From: Chloroflexota bacterium
Lineage (GTDB): Bacteria > Chloroflexota > Anaerolineae > Anaerolineales > UBA11579
Assembly: GCA_023485685.1 (NCBI GenBank)
Contig: JAMCZK010000004.1
Location: forward strand, 1-63,928
DNA length: 63,928 nucleotides
Direction of reading: 5' to 3'
The number at the start of each line of letters is the position of its first letter. Positions within the stretch are counted from its first letter, which is position 1. Shown here piece after piece: positions 1 to 7,384 of the stretch. The notes under the pieces were generated by a model. The model saw only the letters and a program-made list of their open reading frames with translations. It ran no database searches and was not told where the DNA came from. Position numbers and translations under genes: made by a program.

Positions 1-60
1 CAAAGCCAAAGCCTCCAACTTGAACGCCTCCGGATACGTTCGATACTGTTTCTCATTCAT
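1..60 (-). CDS. IS3-family transposase OrfA, N-terminal fragment at window edge
   Basis: Read on the minus strand from the ATG at 60, the 20 codons begin MNEKQYRTYPEAFKLEAL, the typical start of the small helix-turn-helix OrfA (transposase_8 type) of IS3-family elements, which binds the element ends and is joined to OrfB by frameshifting. The gene runs off the left edge of the window, so only its start is seen. It points away from the truncated glycosidase at 119-1297, so the end of the element must lie between them. The family call rests on 20 residues only. Confidence 0.65.
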   Translation of the reverse strand, partial: MNEKQYRTYPEAFKLEALAL

Positions 61-118
61 CAACCTTCTCCTGCTTTAGTGTACGTATCAGGACATTTCC
101 TGTGTCCACTAATTCGGG
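61..118. mobile_element. Probable terminal region of the IS3-type element
   Basis: These 58 bases lie between the transposase start codon and the point where the neighbouring reading frame resumes. The outer part, ending in a run of Gs at 116-120, should contain the terminal inverted repeat. In the frame of the glycosidase there is a TAA at 110-112, and the frame is open from 113 onward, which places the junction at about 113-121. The exact end and any target duplication cannot be fixed without the other end of the element. Confidence 0.45.
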
Positions 119-1297
119 GGAAGACCACAAGGAGGAGATGCGGAATGGAAGTGGATCGAATGTACACCCGCCAAACTGTATTCATTAAATGACAGTTTTC
201 TCGAATCAATAGTAACCACATACATACTCGACACGAAGGGGGATACTGATCCTAATAATGATGAGTGGGTTTTTATGCTGGATAACCCTGGATACAAAAA
301 TTTGGTGCTGGAATCAGCCAACAGGCTTTTCATCAGTGGAGAACTCAATACCACATGGGTTTTTTCCGAATTTCGGAAAAGCGACTGGGACAGGATTTTA
401 TCGGATTGGGACAATATCAAAGCCCAGCTTGATAAACAGAAGCTGCCGACTGGTTTTAAATACAATTGGAAAGCATCCCAAGATTTGATTGACTTCGCGA
501 TTGATAATGGATTGCAAGTAAGAGGTGGGAATCTTATCTTTGATGATGATGTACCTCAGGGGTTTTGGGCTTACTCTCCCGACGAAGCTAAAAAACTTCT
601 TGAATTTATAGTGAAGACGAGGGTCATCAAATTTGGAGCCAGTGTTAATATTTGGAATATTGCGTCCGAAATGGTGGCGAGGGCCATGTATAATTCTGGT
701 TTTTATACCGGAGAGAAATTAGATGCCATTACAAGCACTCAATTAACAGCACAATTTGCAAAAGAGGTTGACCCCGAAATTCAGTTGGCGTACGTTGAAG
801 ATTTTGTTTTTGAAAATTTCCCCTCGCCCCCATTCCACAATGATTACTTTAAGTTTATAGATCGCCTTCAAGAGTTAGGAGTACCAGTTGACGTTCTTAT
901 AATAGAAAACAATTTGTGGGTGCGAAGCCCAATAGATAGAGAAAAAATAAATCTAGTATTCGGCGAGGCAAAGGAGAGAAACTTGAGCATTGAAGGTGGA
1001 GAAACCACGATAGCTCTATCGTCAATCTATCCAGGCTGGCCAAACCGTCCACCCGAAGAATACCCTGATGACCAAGACTTACTGTTTATCCAGGCTGACA
1101 TGGCTGCTGAACTAAAGCAAATTTATCGAGAAAATGGAGTTACATCTTTTGGTTTTGGTGCTATGGATGATATTACGGGATGGCAAGCTCGGATAGGGTA
1201 TCCGGATTCAAGATCAACGTTATCGCCAAATTATGCAGGGGAAAGAAAACCGATTTGGTATTCATTCATGGCTGCTTCACTTAATGACTTTAAATAG
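119..1297 (+). pseudogene. GH10-like glycoside hydrolase, 5' end cut off by IS insertion
   Basis: The frame is open from the IS junction to the TAG at 1295. An internal ATG at 275 gives 340 residues, but the frame also encodes a sensible stretch before it (EWKWIECTPAKLYSLNDSF and on), so the true start lies beyond the insertion. GH10 landmarks can be seen: a strand with VRGGNLIF like the VRGHTLVW of xylanases, SVNIWNIASE in the place of WDVVNE with the acid/base Glu kept but the preceding Asn replaced by Ser, an acidic EGGET near the nucleophile strand, and FGAMDDITGW near the end. Activity on xylan is uncertain because these motifs are divergent. It is likely inactive as it stands, having lost its start and export signal. 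Confidence 0.6.
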
Positions 1298-1329
1298 CAT
1301 TCAAATACCAGCAATTTTTCTTTTCAAAA

Positions 1330-1539
1330 TCAGGCAATCCGAACTATCTTGCTAGCTGGCTTCCGCGGCTTAGCCTCACCTTCCCTTGTTGGATAACCCA
1401 ATAAAATCAATCCTTTGCGCCTGCCATGACTCCTTCAGCCCGAGTGCTCGCGATACTTAAACGGGAACAAACAACGGCGAGCAGATCTACACACCGGCCA
1501 AGCTTTCGGCGTGGGCAGCAAGCAGCAGTTGGCCGCCAG
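1330..1539 (-). pseudogene. Decayed 3' fragment of a second nitroreductase copy
   Basis: The minus-strand translation matches the C-terminal third of the intact nitroreductase at 2021-2644: GGQLLLAA, ICSPLFVP, VSRALGL, SWQAQ and LILLGYP occur in the same order. It has two in-frame stops (one replacing the Trp before ICSPLF) and a frameshift after SWQAQ, so it is dead. Identity to the intact gene is clearly visible at the DNA level over about 150 bases. The fragment begins directly beside the hicBA relic, so the relic lies between the intact and decayed copies. Confidence 0.75.
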
Positions 1540-1763
1540 TTACCGCATAAATTCTTCAAATTCGCTTCTACTCATTGATGCTTGATTGAGAATACTTTGA
1601 AATGTGCCCATCGCCACCTCTTTGTGCTTCGGCACGATCACCGTGTGTAATTTCCCTCCTCGAAGCCCCTTTAGTTTTACGCGGCTCCCTTTTTGCGAAC
1701 CAAGAGAAACCCTGCTCTTTCTAAAGTCTTTATGACAGTGGAGCCGGAGTACAGCCTAGGCAT
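1540..1763 (-). pseudogene. hicA: hicA toxin relic, frameshifted
   Basis: From the ATG at 1763 the frame reads MPRLYSGSTVIKTLERAGFLLVRKKG and then stops. One base over it continues as GSRVKLKGLRGGKLHTVIVPKH, with the conserved His of the HicA RNase fold, then MGTFQSILNQASMSRSEFEEF to a stop at 1540. The span of 224 bases is not a multiple of three, which confirms the frameshift. HicA toxins are small double-stranded-RNA-binding-fold mRNA interferases. The product is probably inactive. The start overlaps the end of the hicB relic, the tight coupling usual for these pairs. Confidence 0.8.
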
Positions 1764-1965
1764 ATACCCGGTCAAGTTTCGGGTTTTTAGGAATCGAGGA
1801 ACTGGGGATTTTGACCCCCTCGTCCTCCAAGAGAAGGTCAAGAGCCTCTTGCAGGTTTTTAGTGCCTCTTCTCTAATTCGACCTTGGCTGGCAAGTTCCA
1901 AACTGAGTGTTTTGGCGACAAACAACTTGCCTTCTTTCCACACCAGGGCAGGAATTGCTTTCTTT
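1756..1965 (-). pseudogene. hicB: hicB antitoxin relic, frameshifted
   Basis: The minus strand encodes AKKAIPALVWKEGKLFVAKT, then ELASQGRIREEAL, the SQG-x-x-x-EAL signature of HicB RNase-H-like antitoxins. A one-base shift at the A-run then gives KNLQEALDLLLEDEG and a stop at 1756-1758 overlapping the hicA start. No clear start codon is seen upstream, and the reading abuts the nitroreductase stop at 2021. With hicA also broken, the whole module is a relic. Stretch 1298-2020 holds nothing beyond these three broken genes. Confidence 0.75.
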
Positions 1966-2020
1966 GCTATTTGAGATATCTTACCTGAGGTTGTTGATGT
2001 TGTACATGCTTCATCAGGAA

Positions 2021-2644
2021 TTAAAGTCTACGGGTAATCTGATCAACAGAATTCCGCGGGCGTTCTTCCGGAATTTTTACCGGATAGCCTAACAAAATCA
2101 ACCCCTGCGCCTGCCAGGATTCCGGCAGCCCTAGCGCTCGGGAAACCTCAGTGGGCACAAACAGCGGCGAGCAGATCCACACGCCGGCCAAGCCTTCGGC
2201 TTGGGCGGCGAGCAACAGCTGGCCGCCAGCCAGGGCGACGCTCTGCACGCCCATCAGGTATTCACCCTGAGTGCGGGCGGGGTCTTCGTATTTATCGAGC
2301 ACATCGATATCGAGGCAGAGCAAAATGGCTTCGGGCGCTTCCAAAATGCGGGCACGGGAACGCGCAAGCTGAACAGATATTTCCTCTGCGGTCAAACCAT
2401 CGGCTGTCAGCGTCTTTTGAAACTCGGCGCCCATTGCGCCCGCCAGCGCCTCGCGGCTTTCGCGGGACGCCAGTTGCACGAAGCGCCAGGGTTGCCGATT
2501 ATGTGCGTTGGGCGCCCAGGTGGCCGTTTCCAGTATGCGAGTGATGGTCTCGGCGGGAACGGGATCCGGGCGGAAGCGGCGCACGGAGCGGCGCGAGCGC
2601 AACCAGTCGTGCAAATCTTGAGGAGTCAGGTTTGGGGCAGACAT
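2021..2644 (-). CDS. Nitroreductase-fold FMN oxidoreductase, probably dehydro-F420 reductase-like
   Basis: This 207-residue protein has the nitroreductase fold: the Arg-rich FMN phosphate-binding segment RSRRSVRRFRPDPVP near residues 17-31, APNAHNRQPWRF near 44-55, and a C-terminal LILLGYP. It is the last gene of a minus-strand group with a PPOX protein, CofE and NADPH:F420 reductase. In actinobacterial FbiB the CofE ligase is fused to exactly such a domain, which reduces the dehydro-F420 precursor with FMNH2. I infer that this gene supplies that activity as a separate protein. A generic nitroreductase remains possible. A degraded copy of its 3' end lies at 1330-1539. Confidence 0.75.
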   Translation of the reverse strand: MSAPNLTPQDLHDWLRSRRSVRRFRPDPVPAETITRILETATWAPNAHNRQPWRFVQLASRESREALAGAMGAEFQKTLTADGLTAEEISVQLARSRARILEAPEAILLCLDIDVLDKYEDPARTQGEYLMGVQSVALAGGQLLLAAQAEGLAGVWICSPLFVPTEVSRALGLPESWQAQGLILLGYPVKIPEERPRNSVDQITRRL

Positions 2645-2650
2645 TCTGCC

Positions 2651-3046
2651 TTAATCTTCCGTGCTGACAAATTCCGGCAGGATCTTGTAGGTCACACGGA
2701 CCTGCCCCTTTGGAATATCGAAATCGTGGCCGCGGTATTTGCGCGACAGCTCACTGATGTGATCAGCGGCACCTTCTTCGGTGAATTCAACCACTTCACC
2801 ACGGATCTGTAAATAACGGTAGGGGAGCTTGGGATCTAAGATTGTCATAGCCACTTGGGGGCGGGCGCGCATGTTGCGATCTTTCTGGCGACCTTTGGCA
2901 GTGTTGATCAGGATATATTCACCTTCGACATTAAACCAAACCGGGGTTACTTGCGGCGAACCGTTGGGCATGAGCGTGCCGAGGATGGCGAAAGATTTGG
3001 TTTCGTCTTTGAGCAAATCGAGGAATTCTGCTGGGATTGATTTCAT
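2651..3046 (-). CDS. PPOX-class F420-dependent oxidoreductase-like protein
   Basis: A 131-residue split-barrel protein from the ATG at 3046, which has an AGGA six bases upstream; an in-frame start at 3088 lies inside a degenerate repeat and is less likely. It reads FAILGTLMPNGSPQVTPVWF then YILINTAKGRQKDRNMRARPQVAMTI, the pattern of PPOX-type F420 or flavin oxidoreductases in which the K-R-N-x-R segment contacts the cofactor phosphate. Next to CofE and the NADPH:F420 reductase, F420 as cofactor is the sensible reading. The substrate is unknown. The gene stops seven bases before the nitroreductase start. Confidence 0.8.
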   Translation of the reverse strand: MKSIPAEFLDLLKDETKSFAILGTLMPNGSPQVTPVWFNVEGEYILINTAKGRQKDRNMRARPQVAMTILDPKLPYRYLQIRGEVVEFTEEGAADHISELSRKYRGHDFDIPKGQVRVTYKILPEFVSTED

Positions 3047-3068
3047 GGATCGTCCTGATGTCTTGAGG

Positions 3069-3215
3069 TCATGAGGTCTTGAGGTCATCTTCGCTGAAAA
3101 TAAAATATTCGGCAGGCGCTTCGCGCAATGAACGGTTCTTGCCGCTTTTTACTAAATATGCAATAAAGCCATGCAAGTTATTTTTGGTTTCTTCAAAACG
3201 CTTTATGGTAGTCAT
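3069..3215 (-). CDS. Short ORF, possible internally deleted four-helix-bundle protein
   Basis: A 48-codon frame on the minus strand starts MTTIKRFEETKNNLHGF and runs through AYLVKSGKNRSLREAPAEYF. The start and the GFIAYL-KS segment resemble the two ends of the S23-type four-helix-bundle family (usually about 120 residues) with the middle missing. It lies in a spacer rich in GACCTC/GAGGTC tandem motifs between cofE and the PPOX gene. It is probably a relic; translation is not established. Confidence 0.3.
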   Translation of the reverse strand: MTTIKRFEETKNNLHGFIAYLVKSGKNRSLREAPAEYFIFSEDDLKTS

Positions 3216-3279
3216 CTGCCCAACCTTCCGCTTCAGATTTTAGACCTCCGGACCTCTCGACTTCCAGACCTCTTGACTA

Positions 3280-4056
3280 TTACCGGAACGTATCCATTTC
3301 TTTAGGCCGTAGCAGTTCGGACAAACGGCCCTGTCTCAGCGGGTACGGGAAGCCGCGCACATGCACGGCCGGGCAGCCTTCGCTCGCTTGACCCATTACT
3401 ATGGACGCGGCGGCCGCCAACTCGTCCGCGGCGCCGACGGTAGTGGCGCGCAGCTCGCGGCCGAAGAGGTCGCGGCGGCCGCGTAGGTCGACGACGCCAG
3501 GCAGCCCCGAGACGCCAATGGCCACGCCCACGGTGCCCTCGCGCCAGGCGCGACCGTGAGAATCGATGATTAGCACACCAAGCCGTGCTCGCACGCCAAG
3601 GCGCGCCCCACTAGCTTCTTCAAAGCGCGCCCGCATGGCGGCAGCCGAGGAGTCTGGGTCCTTGGGGAGCAGAAGCACCCAGCCTTCCCGCTCATCAACG
3701 TTGGAATGATCGATGCCAGCGTTGGCGCTGATGAAGCCCAGGCGGTGCTCCACAACGATAAGGCCGGGGCGGGAGCGAATGATCTCGGCGCTCTCATCCA
3801 GAATGAGTTGCACCAGGCGCGGGTCTTTATCCGTTTTCGAAGCCAGCTCCTTGGCTTCAGCGCTCGGTTTGACAGTTTCCAGGAAGACGCGCCGCCCTTC
3901 GGCCTTGGAAACGATCTTCTGCGCCAGCACCAAAATGTCGCCTTTGAGCAAGTCAAGTTTATGGCGCTGCAAAGCCTCCAGGATCAAGCGGACCAGGTCG
4001 TCGCCTTCCTGAACCAACGGAATGCCTTCGAGCGGTGTGAGAATTAGCGGCTTCAA
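3280..4056 (-). CDS. cofE: Coenzyme F420-0:L-glutamate ligase (CofE/FbiB N-terminal type)
   Basis: The 258-residue protein adds glutamate to F420-0 using GTP. It shows the family landmarks in order: ILTPLEGIPLVQEGDDL at the N-terminus, ILVLAQKIVSKAEGR near residues 41-55, ANAGIDHSNV near 111-120, and LIIDSHGRAWREGTVGVAIG with the metal-binding Asp-Ser-x-Gly-Arg. An odd near-duplication (ARLGVRARLGV) precedes this last motif. It starts with TTG at 4056, overlapping the TGA of the upstream reductase gene (TTGA), so the two are translationally coupled. The FMN domain found fused in FbiB is absent and probably encoded by the nitroreductase gene downstream. Confidence 0.9.
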   Translation of the reverse strand: MKPLILTPLEGIPLVQEGDDLVRLILEALQRHKLDLLKGDILVLAQKIVSKAEGRRVFLETVKPSAEAKELASKTDKDPRLVQLILDESAEIIRSRPGLIVVEHRLGFISANAGIDHSNVDEREGWVLLLPKDPDSSAAAMRARFEEASGARLGVRARLGVLIIDSHGRAWREGTVGVAIGVSGLPGVVDLRGRRDLFGRELRATTVGAADELAAAASIVMGQASEGCPAVHVRGFPYPLRQGRLSELLRPKEMDTFR

Positions 4057-4724
4057 GCGTGTTTCTTCGCGGGAATGCCGGCTACCTTGAAAGTGCCGTG
4101 GCGACTCTTGTAATATTTATTCATCGACACCAGGATCGAGGTCAGCCCTTCGACCACGATGGCTTTATCAAGGGCGCCGGCAAAATAAGCTTGCAGGCCT
4201 GCATCTTGTGCCAGCGTCATTACGGTTTCAGCGGCCGCGGCATCGTCGGCGCAGACCAGCACATCGGAATCCAGCGGCTGGTTGAAATTCTTGCGTAGCG
4301 AGGCGGCCGGCACCGTCTGGAAGGCGGCGACCACGCGGACTGAGGCGCCCACCAAATCTTGCGCAATCTTGGCGGCAGCCGGTGGCGCCGGGGGTATCAG
4401 ATCGGGGAAGCTGAGCCGGGCCGTGGTATCCACCAGGATCTTCCCCTGCAATTCAGACTTGACTGATTCGAGGGCAGGCAGATGCGCGGTTTGTTCGACG
4501 GTCAGCACGCAGAGATCCGCTAGGCGTGCCGCCTCTGCATTCTCTTTGCCCTCGATCAAATCCTGGCCAAATTCGGCATTCAGCTCAGCGGCCACGCCTT
4601 GAGCTTTGTCGGCCTGGCGCGAACCAATAATGACATGATGGCCAGCCTGAGCCCAACGCAGGGCCAGCCCCGGGCCCAATTGGCCGGTGCCACCTAGGAT
4701 CGCAATCGTCTTTTTTTCGTCCAC
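4053..4724 (-). CDS. npdG: NADPH-dependent F420 reductase
   Basis: A 223-residue Rossmann protein with the dinucleotide-binding loop ILGGTGQLGPGLA at residues 9-21 and IIGSRQADKAQ for the 2'-phosphate of NADP. The rest (LVDTTARL, VRVVAAFQTVPA, SDVLVCADD) follows the TIGR01915-type F420 reductases, which move hydride between NADPH and F420. The start is GTG at 4724. It is first in the F420 group, overlaps cofE by four bases and begins just below the palindrome at 4745-4792, where the group's promoter may lie. The location is cytoplasmic. Confidence 0.85.
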   Translation of the reverse strand: MDEKKTIAILGGTGQLGPGLALRWAQAGHHVIIGSRQADKAQGVAAELNAEFGQDLIEGKENAEAARLADLCVLTVEQTAHLPALESVKSELQGKILVDTTARLSFPDLIPPAPPAAAKIAQDLVGASVRVVAAFQTVPAASLRKNFNQPLDSDVLVCADDAAAAETVMTLAQDAGLQAYFAGALDKAIVVEGLTSILVSMNKYYKSRHGTFKVAGIPAKKHA

Positions 4725-4744
4725 ATCGCCTCATACTCACCTAA

Positions 4745-4792
4745 TACGCAACACGCAATACGTAATACGTATTACGTATTGCGTGTTGCGTA
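4745..4792. repeat. Perfect 48-bp palindrome over the ssnA stop codon
   Basis: The 24 bases from 4745 are exactly the reverse complement of the next 24; the unit is built from TACGCAA, CACGCAA and TACGTAA words. The last codons of the aminohydrolase (YATRNT) and its TAA at 4772-4774 are inside it. A related but imperfect copy is at 16261-16310. It lies between two minus-strand genes and could also act as a hairpin between their transcripts. Confidence 0.9.
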
Positions 4793-6130
4793 ATCGTTGT
4801 ATCGTTTCCAAACTTCAGGCGCCAGCTCGAGCGCCTTGGCGGCCATTTCAGCTTCGTCGATTTGGAGCAATCTGCGCTCGCGCATCAGAACTTTCCCATC
4901 CACCATGGTCATCGTGACCATGCGCTCCTGGAAACCAAAAACAATCTGCCAAGGGAGATTGCCGGCCGTCAAAGGAGTGAAGGGGTGATAGTCCACCAGG
5001 ATCAGGTCGGCGCGCGCCCCAACAGAGACCTCACCAATCGAGGCACCTGGGAAGGATTGGGCGGCCAGGGCGGCATTGTTTTGCGCGGCGATCTTTGCCA
5101 GATCGGTTCCGTTCATCTTGCGTGGATCGCGGTGCCAGACTTTATGCAATAAATAGGCGGCCTTCCATTCAGCCCACATGTCCTGCGTGAAGCCATCATT
5201 GCCCAGGCAGACCTGGATACCCGCGGTGGTCAGCGCGTCGATGTCGGCGGCCCCCACCCCGTTGTTCATGTTCGAGCGCGGCTGGTGGCTGACCCAGGCG
5301 CCGCTCGCTGCCAGCATCTCGATCTCGGCGGCGTCCACGTGCACGGCGTGGGCAGTGATGCTGCGCGGTCCCAGAATGCCATGCTTGACCAGGCGCGGCA
5401 CCACGCGCACGCTGCTCTTGGCAAGGCTGTCTTCCTGGTCGGCTTCGTGTTCGGCCACATGAATATGGAAGCCGGAATCTGCCGGCAAGGCATCGCGGCA
5501 AGCATCGAGCGTTCCATCGGACAGGGTCAAGCTCGCATGCAAGCCAAACAGCGCCGCCAGACGGCCCCCCGCAGGTTTTTCTCTGCGGACGCGCTCGATG
5601 AAGCGCACATTCTCGCGGATGCCGGCTTGCGTTTTCGCATTACCGTCGCGGTCGGTGACTTCGTAGCAGAGCACGGCACGCAGGCCCGTTTGCTCGACAG
5701 TTTCGGCAATAACGTCCAAGGAGCCATCGATGAAATTGGGCGAAGCGTGGTGGTCGAATAGCGTGGTGGTGCCGCATTTGATGGCATCAATCAGGTGAAC
5801 CAATGCGGATGCCCGAACAGACTTTTCGTCCAGCGCCTTATCCAGCGGCCACCACAAGCGCTTGAGGATTTCGGGGAAATCCTTGGGCGCCGGATCCGGT
5901 ATGGCCATGCCGCGCGCATAAGCGCCGTAGAAATGCGTATGCGCGCAGATGTTGCCCGGCATCAGGAGTTGGCCGCCGGCATCCAATTTTTCTTCCTGGG
6001 CGTATTCCTTTTCTAGCTGAGAATCCGGGCCGAGGGCTTCTATGCGCCCCTTTTTTATGTAGGCAGAGTGAGCAGGCAATACTGCGTTTTGTTTTCCCCA
6101 GGTGATGACGGTGGCGTTGTGGATGAGCAT
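4772..6130 (-). CDS. ssnA: SsnA-like aminohydrolase (amidohydrolase superfamily)
   Basis: A 452-residue metal-dependent hydrolase. From the ATG at 6130 it starts MLIHNATVITW; a longer frame to 6214 reads into the repeat element and is rejected. It has ICAHTHFYGAYARG (HxH metal ligands near residue 64), LWWPLDKALDE, GTTTLFDHHASP, GFHIHVAEHEAD, ITAHAVHVD, RSNMNNGVG and LGNDGF. LWW-LD-ALDE, DHHASP and RSNMNN are specific to SsnA, the putative aminohydrolase linked in other bacteria to selenium-dependent molybdenum hydroxylases and purine catabolism. None of those partners is nearby, so the substrate is unknown. The last six codons lie in the 48-bp palindrome. Confidence 0.85.
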   Translation of the reverse strand: MLIHNATVITWGKQNAVLPAHSAYIKKGRIEALGPDSQLEKEYAQEEKLDAGGQLLMPGNICAHTHFYGAYARGMAIPDPAPKDFPEILKRLWWPLDKALDEKSVRASALVHLIDAIKCGTTTLFDHHASPNFIDGSLDVIAETVEQTGLRAVLCYEVTDRDGNAKTQAGIRENVRFIERVRREKPAGGRLAALFGLHASLTLSDGTLDACRDALPADSGFHIHVAEHEADQEDSLAKSSVRVVPRLVKHGILGPRSITAHAVHVDAAEIEMLAASGAWVSHQPRSNMNNGVGAADIDALTTAGIQVCLGNDGFTQDMWAEWKAAYLLHKVWHRDPRKMNGTDLAKIAAQNNAALAAQSFPGASIGEVSVGARADLILVDYHPFTPLTAGNLPWQIVFGFQERMVTMTMVDGKVLMRERRLLQIDEAEMAAKALELAPEVWKRYNDYATRNT

Positions 6131-6170
6131 GTTCTTTGGATGGAATTCGCCTTCCTGAATAAAAAACCTT

Positions 6171-6273
6171 GTCCTTCCGAGGGAGCAAAGCGACCGAGGA
6201 ATCCCTCCGGGCAAAAACGAATTTGAAAAATTTTGTTCTGCCCCAAGGGATTCCTCGCTGCGCTCGGAATGAC
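6171..6273. repeat. MITE-like repeat with GTCATTCCGAG-type ends
   Basis: The unit begins GTCCTTCCGAG, reads into a GAGGAATCCC block, and ends with the inverted counterpart GGGATTCCTCGC then CTCGGAATGAC. The same ends bound copies at 20979-21096 and 63527-63711. It has no coding capacity and lies just upstream of the ssnA start. Confidence 0.8.
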
Positions 6274-6366
6274 AGACTAGGTTTTACTTAGGGCTCATCT
6301 GGCAAAGTAAGGATTCACCAAACGTCAAGCGATTCTAACATGATCACTTTCACGGACATCAAAGAC

Positions 6367-6372
6367 TATAAT
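6367..6372 (+). promoter_or_regulatory. TATAAT box 7 nt before the esterase start (leaderless)
   Basis: A consensus -10 hexamer ends seven bases before the ATG at 6380 and no ribosome-binding site fits between. No convincing -35 is seen. Transcription from this box would begin at or near the start codon. Confidence 0.6.
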
Positions 6373-6379
6373 CCCTTCA

Positions 6380-7375
6380 ATGTCTAGTTCTCAAGTCATC
6401 ATCGAAGAATTCCACAGCCGCGCCCTGGAAGGCAACCCACTCGGCGACCCGATCACCAGACGGGTGCCCGTATACCTGCCGCTTAGTTACCACTCCAAAC
6501 AACGCTACCCCACCCTTTACCTGCTGGCTGCTTTTGGCAACCGCGGCCTGAAATTCCTCAACGATGACCTGTGGGAAGAAAACATCCAGCAGCGGCTGGA
6601 CCGGTTGACCAATGAGGGCCGTATACGCCCTATGATCGTGGTGATGCCCGATGCAAGTACCCGCTATGGGGGTTCGCAATACATCAATTCCACCGCTACG
6701 GGCAACTACGAGGACCACATCCTCGAATTAGTCCGCTATATCGACGGCAAATATCCAACGATCGCAGAGGCAGCTCACCGCGCCGCAGCTGGGCACTCTT
6801 CGGGAGGCTTCGCCGCACTACGTTTTGGTATGCTGCACCCGGCCATCTTCGGTCTGGTGGCTGACCACAGCGGTGACAAGTGCTTCGAGCTTACCTACAA
6901 GCCGTTCATTGGGGATTTGCTTCGTTATTTCGAGCGCGCCGGCGAGGGCAGCCTGGAAGGCCTGGTGCGAAATCCCGGCGAGGCTCTCCGTCTGGGTGCG
7001 GCGCATGAAGCCCTCAATCAGTTAGCGATGGCATCGGTATACTCACCAAACCAGAATACTCATTTGGGTTTCGATCTTCCCTTTGATTTGCACACCGGCG
7101 CGCTGCGGCCGGATGTCTGGGCGCGATGGCTGGCTTTCGATCCATTGGAAATTGTGGAGCAACACGCGCAGTCACTCAAGTCACTGCGTCTGCTTTATCT
7201 CGATTGCGGCCGCTTCGACGAGTATAATTTGCTCTACGGCGCGCGGCTATTCACGAAAAAATTGAGCGCGCTGGGGATCCCATTTCGTTACGAAGAATAC
7301 GACGGCAGCCATCGTTATATGAGACATCGCTACGACGTTTCTTTCTCGGCCATCTCGGCCGCCATGCCCACCTGA
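6380..7375 (+). CDS. Esterase D-family alpha/beta hydrolase
   Basis: This 331-residue protein belongs to the PF00756-type esterases: RVPVYLPLSYHSKQRYPTLYLL at the N-terminus, then AAGHSSGGFAAL with the nucleophile Ser140 in G-H-S-S-G, an acid in LDCGRFDEYNL and the catalytic His in DGSHRYMRHR. No signal peptide is seen, so it is probably cytoplasmic. Substrate unknown; the family includes S-formylglutathione hydrolases and siderophore esterases, but neither context is present. It is followed after nine bases by the dipeptidase gene, which has its own ribosome-binding site, so the two are likely co-transcribed. Confidence 0.8.
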   Translation: MSSSQVIIEEFHSRALEGNPLGDPITRRVPVYLPLSYHSKQRYPTLYLLAAFGNRGLKFLNDDLWEENIQQRLDRLTNEGRIRPMIVVMPDASTRYGGSQYINSTATGNYEDHILELVRYIDGKYPTIAEAAHRAAAGHSSGGFAALRFGMLHPAIFGLVADHSGDKCFELTYKPFIGDLLRYFERAGEGSLEGLVRNPGEALRLGAAHEALNQLAMASVYSPNQNTHLGFDLPFDLHTGALRPDVWARWLAFDPLEIVEQHAQSLKSLRLLYLDCGRFDEYNLLYGARLFTKKLSALGIPFRYEEYDGSHRYMRHRYDVSFSAISAAMPT

Positions 7376-7384
7376 AAGGAAATC

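Noticed and set aside
6131-6214. Longer start for the SsnA-like protein
   Set aside because: These codons lie largely in the GTCATTCCGAG repeat, and the protein family starts at MLIHNATV.
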